Below are positions 20,184-22,500 of a stretch of 22,500 nucleotides of DNA, one piece after another (within the stretch, counting starts at the first letter, position 1; each line of letters begins with the position of its first letter). The stretch is from contig CM018913.1 in NCBI GenBank assembly GCA_009663005.1, positions 1 to 22,500 of the forward strand. The letters are read 5' to 3'. Made by a program: the position numbers and the translations under genes. Origin of the DNA: Actinidia chinensis (Eukaryota > Streptophyta > Magnoliopsida > Ericales > Actinidiaceae). Below the pieces are notes generated by a model. The model did not search any database, was not told the origin of the DNA, and saw nothing but the letters and a program-made list of their open reading frames with translations.

Positions 20184-21193
20184 GTAAGTGAACATAACCA
20201 AGCGTAACATATCATTGGATATTTACAGATTAATCACAGCTAGCTGCTTGTAGCAACTGTGATTTTATTTAAGCATGGAGAGACTGATGTAACCTCCCCT
20301 TTCTAGTCACTTTTCGACAGTATTTTCCGTTCATAAAGCTTAATAACATGTAGATCTCACAAGACTAGTTTGATATTTTCAAATTCCTTTCTTTTTTTTT
20401 TTCTCCTTAATGGATCTTGAAATTTAAACAATATGTCACGCAGTTAAGGTTGTAAGGCAAGCGTTCACATACCTAGGGACCAATTACATCTTCACCTAAC
20501 TACTAAACTCATTAAACCCAGTGTGCTATCGGTTCTTGTCCTAAAATAAGTAGAAATGATGCTGTGTTGTTGTTGTTGTCAACTGTGCTTATATTACAAA
20601 GGCTTCTAACAAAATGTAATGCAAAATGAAGGCAACCAGTAGTGCAGATATCAGCAGGTAAGACGGTCATCAAACAGTCACCAGCACCTACAGTTGCTTT
20701 GTTTTCTTCCAGGGGGCCTAGCTCACTTTCACCTGATATTCTCAAGGTATACAGACCTCTTTCTAATTCAATGCGCGTTGTGCAGTTCAAATGGTTGTAT
20801 TTTTATTCTTGAGGTGTTTCATTTCTATTTCTATTATATATTTGTGATTTTATTTTGTGGTGGGCCTTTTAACTTAAAAGGTATAGTTGTTGCTGCATGA
20901 TTAAGATACTAATAAGTATGGGGCATTTAAAGGCATTTTGTTTGTGTGGAGAGGTTGTGTGGAGCGAGTGTGATTAAATACTACTAGACTGAGGGAGAGG
21001 CTTTACTTTCTTCTTTCTTCCTTTGCTCAACTTTTCAGTAGAACGGAGTTCCTTTTTTTTATCAAAAGTAGAAACAACATTTCAGCATCCCCTGAAACCT
21101 CAATGATCACGAGAAGTTTGTCCATATCTTGTTGTTTTATACTTATCCGTACTCTCTCCTAAATCACTTAGATTGATATCTTTCACAAAACAG
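20184..21193 (+). other. Introns 7 and 8 of the protease relic
   Basis: Intron 7 is 20184-20631 (GTAAGTG donor, ATGAAG acceptor) and intron 8 is 20747-21193 (GTATAC donor, AAAACAG acceptor); exon 8 (20632-20746) lies between them. I see nothing else but T-rich intron sequence. Confidence 0.8.
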
Positions 21194-21406
21194 CCCGACA
21201 TAACTGCTCCAGGGATCAACATACTAGTAGCATGGCCTCCCCAAACCCCACCCACTTCGATGCCAATCGATGGGCGGTCTGTGAACTGGGATTTTCTGTC
21301 GGGGACTTCAATGTCGTGCCCTATGTATCAGGAGTAGTAGCCCTCCTCAAATCAGCACACCCTCATCGGTCTCCTGCAGCTATCAGATCCGCTCTATTGA
21401 CTACAG

Positions 21407-22432
21407 GTAAACACAAGGAAAAAAATATATCACAATTATCATAGCCCTTCTGCACCATTTTGTTAGATGCTTTGATATTAGGACATGGACCATGCATGAG
21501 ATCTAGAACCAAAAGGCTGTTGGTCCCCACTTAAATAGTCTGGTCACACATATTTATAGGCATTCATTTCATCATGTGAGGCAGAGGTGATTAGGAACCT
21601 CACACCATTTGCGCACCAAAGAAAAGAATGACCTCCACTTGTCCTCCCAAAAGTGTAACATTTCATTCGATTACAACTGAAAACCAACTCGAATTCCTTT
21701 ACTTTTGATGTTGATACATAAAAACCTAGCCTCATTTGGAGGAACCAGATGAAATTTAAGGAAAATTTGTTTCCATACCTGTCCAACTAATCTTGGCAAT
21801 TTCCCTGTTTGGTATCACCTTCTTTTTCTTGCTTTTGTTTTTTGCTTTGTTATCCACCTTTTCAGAACAAATATATTAAACAGACTGAAAATTTCCATAA
21901 GTTTCACTTTTTTGTGAAATTCCAAAAGGGTGATGATTTTCGCTCTCATTTTTTTTCCAATTGCACTCGTTTTTTTTTCTGTATTAGATAAAACTACCCC
22001 AAATACCGTTGTATTTATATTTTCTAAATTACTTTTGCTTAACTGTTTTAGCCACATATAAGGGCATTTGGGTAATTTCACTTAATAAAGACAAAAAAAA
22101 TGGAGTGCAATTAAAGAAAATGGGAATGTGAAAATCATTATCCATTCAGAAAACAACTTAAAAGTGCCCCTAAGAGGAATGATTTTAGAAAAGTTTCCTG
22201 GAACAATTTCTGGAACAGTTCACTATTTTGAACAATAGATGAAAATACAAAAGTCATGCCACTCGAAACTCCTGTTTGTTTCACTATTTTGCAAGGGCTT
22301 TAGCAAATGCTTACGATATTTTCACCTTAAGTAAGAGTACCTATTATTATGATATCAACTAATGTTCTTAAAATGCATTTAATTTACATTCAATAACTCC
22401 TACTGACCTGCTCTTTCTCTTTGTTGTTAAAG
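21407..22432 (+). other. Intron 9 of the protease relic
   Basis: A 1026-bp intron with an ACTACAG|GTAAAC donor and a GTTAAAG acceptor. The join G|CT gives the Ala of the TTAYTSDTT motif. The right half contains a foldback element (21905-22166). Confidence 0.8.
21905..22166. mobile_element. Foldback MITE-like inverted repeat inside intron 9
   Basis: The arms 21905-22020 and 22051-22166 are diverged inverted copies. On the left: TGATGATTTTCGC, CCAATTGCACTCG, ACTACCCCAAATACC. On the right, reversed: TAATGATTTTCAC, TTAATTGCACTCC, ATTACCCAAATGCC. Words occur in the same order with matching spacing around a loop of about 30 bases. A long-armed foldback without coding capacity fits a MITE. Target duplications were not found and the outer ends are approximate. 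Confidence 0.6.
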
Positions 22433-22500
22433 CTTACACAAGCGACACAACCTAGGACAGTATCTTATTCGGGGGCATAGCGAAAGCAGCTGATCCGCTT
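22433..22500 (+). pseudogene. SBT3.18: Last visible exon of the protease relic (partial)
   Basis: After the acceptor, (A)YTSDTT is followed by TAG (22453-22455) and then DSILFGGIAKAADPL in the same frame, matching the conserved subtilase segment after the Ser exon. The TAG could derive from a CAG codon by one change. The exon is cut by the window edge; the C-terminal domain would lie beyond it. Confidence 0.85.

Larger units (their letters stand above)
17405..22500 (+). pseudogene. SBT3.18: Subtilisin-like serine protease, SBT3.18-like, decayed; runs past the window
   Basis: Relic of a secreted plant subtilase. Traced exons: 17405-17485 (signal peptide, starts MATFCQCFWCLSLSLSLYLI), 17579-17670 and 17771-17868 (I9 propeptide, VYIVYLGQNRNHDPLL and HSFSGFSAMLNSTQATALA), 17987-18138 (HTTRSWDFLGLTL, catalytic Asp in GIFDT, codon 18132-18134), 18611 to 19281 or 19575 (catalytic His in GHGTHTAS, 18834-18836; oxyanion Asn in SAGNDGP, 19158-19160), 19794-19861, 19941-20183, 20632-20746 (SSRGPSSLSPDILK), 21194-21406 (catalytic Ser in SGTSMSCP, 21308-21310) and from 22433. 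Lesions: 4-base loss with TAA (18106), the Gly of DTG changed to Asp across intron 4, 1-base loss (about 18678), frameshift to TAG (19263), a 250-bp internal duplication, TAA (20020), 1-base loss (about 21322) with TAG (21335), and TAG (22453). Borders are GT/AG throughout. Subtilase identity is certain; the SBT3.18 label is from memory. Confidence 0.93.

Noticed and set aside
1..22500. CRISPR arrays, bacterial operons, rRNA genes, intact tRNA genes
   Set aside because: No regularly spaced repeats with unique spacers, no tRNA-like cloverleaf and no rRNA words were seen; the DNA is plant nuclear in character.

Overview
The window is nuclear DNA from a flowering plant, most likely a eudicot. 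It is AT-rich, both protein genes have many introns with GT/AG borders, microsatellites and small transposon relics are common, and the best matches are plant-specific gene families. The species cannot be named from the sequence. All gene calls rest on reading translated exons against remembered family features; no search was run.

Left part (1229-5778, minus strand): a receptor-like cytoplasmic kinase of subfamily VII, closest to PBL16. I could place six exons with consistent phases, from an MGNCCC acylation-type N terminus at 5778 to a stop codon at 1229. All kinase landmarks are present, but exon 2 carries an in-frame TGA and a 1-base shift just before the glycine-rich loop. It is therefore either a very young pseudogene or a local assembly error.

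Middle part (about 5.8-17.4 kb): mostly intergenic. It holds a hAT-like element with internal tandem repeats (7637-8083), a lone exon-like segment (8522-8621), a strand-skewed T/G-rich repeat field with 21-bp and 60-bp tandem units (about 9.55-10.38 kb), a possible MITE (about 10.88-11.18 kb), an orphan plastid-transit-like first exon (12696-12823), a miniature LTR retroelement (TRIM-like, 13746-14084) and a second MITE-like element (14122-14558).

Right part (17405 to the window end, plus strand): a decayed subtilisin-like protease gene, SBT3.18-like. Ten exons can be traced from a signal peptide through the I9 propeptide and the S8 catalytic domain. The codons for Asp, His, Asn and Ser of the active site are still visible, but at least seven lesions break the frame. 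A 250-bp exon/intron block is duplicated almost perfectly in the pattern ABC-B-ABC. The gene continues past the window.

The two genes are unrelated neighbours about 11.6 kb apart with divergent 5' ends; there is no operon-like relationship. I found no convincing new biological system. The most useful observations are the exact exon model of the kinase with its single lesion site, the lesion list and template-switch-like duplication in the protease relic, and the small mobile elements.
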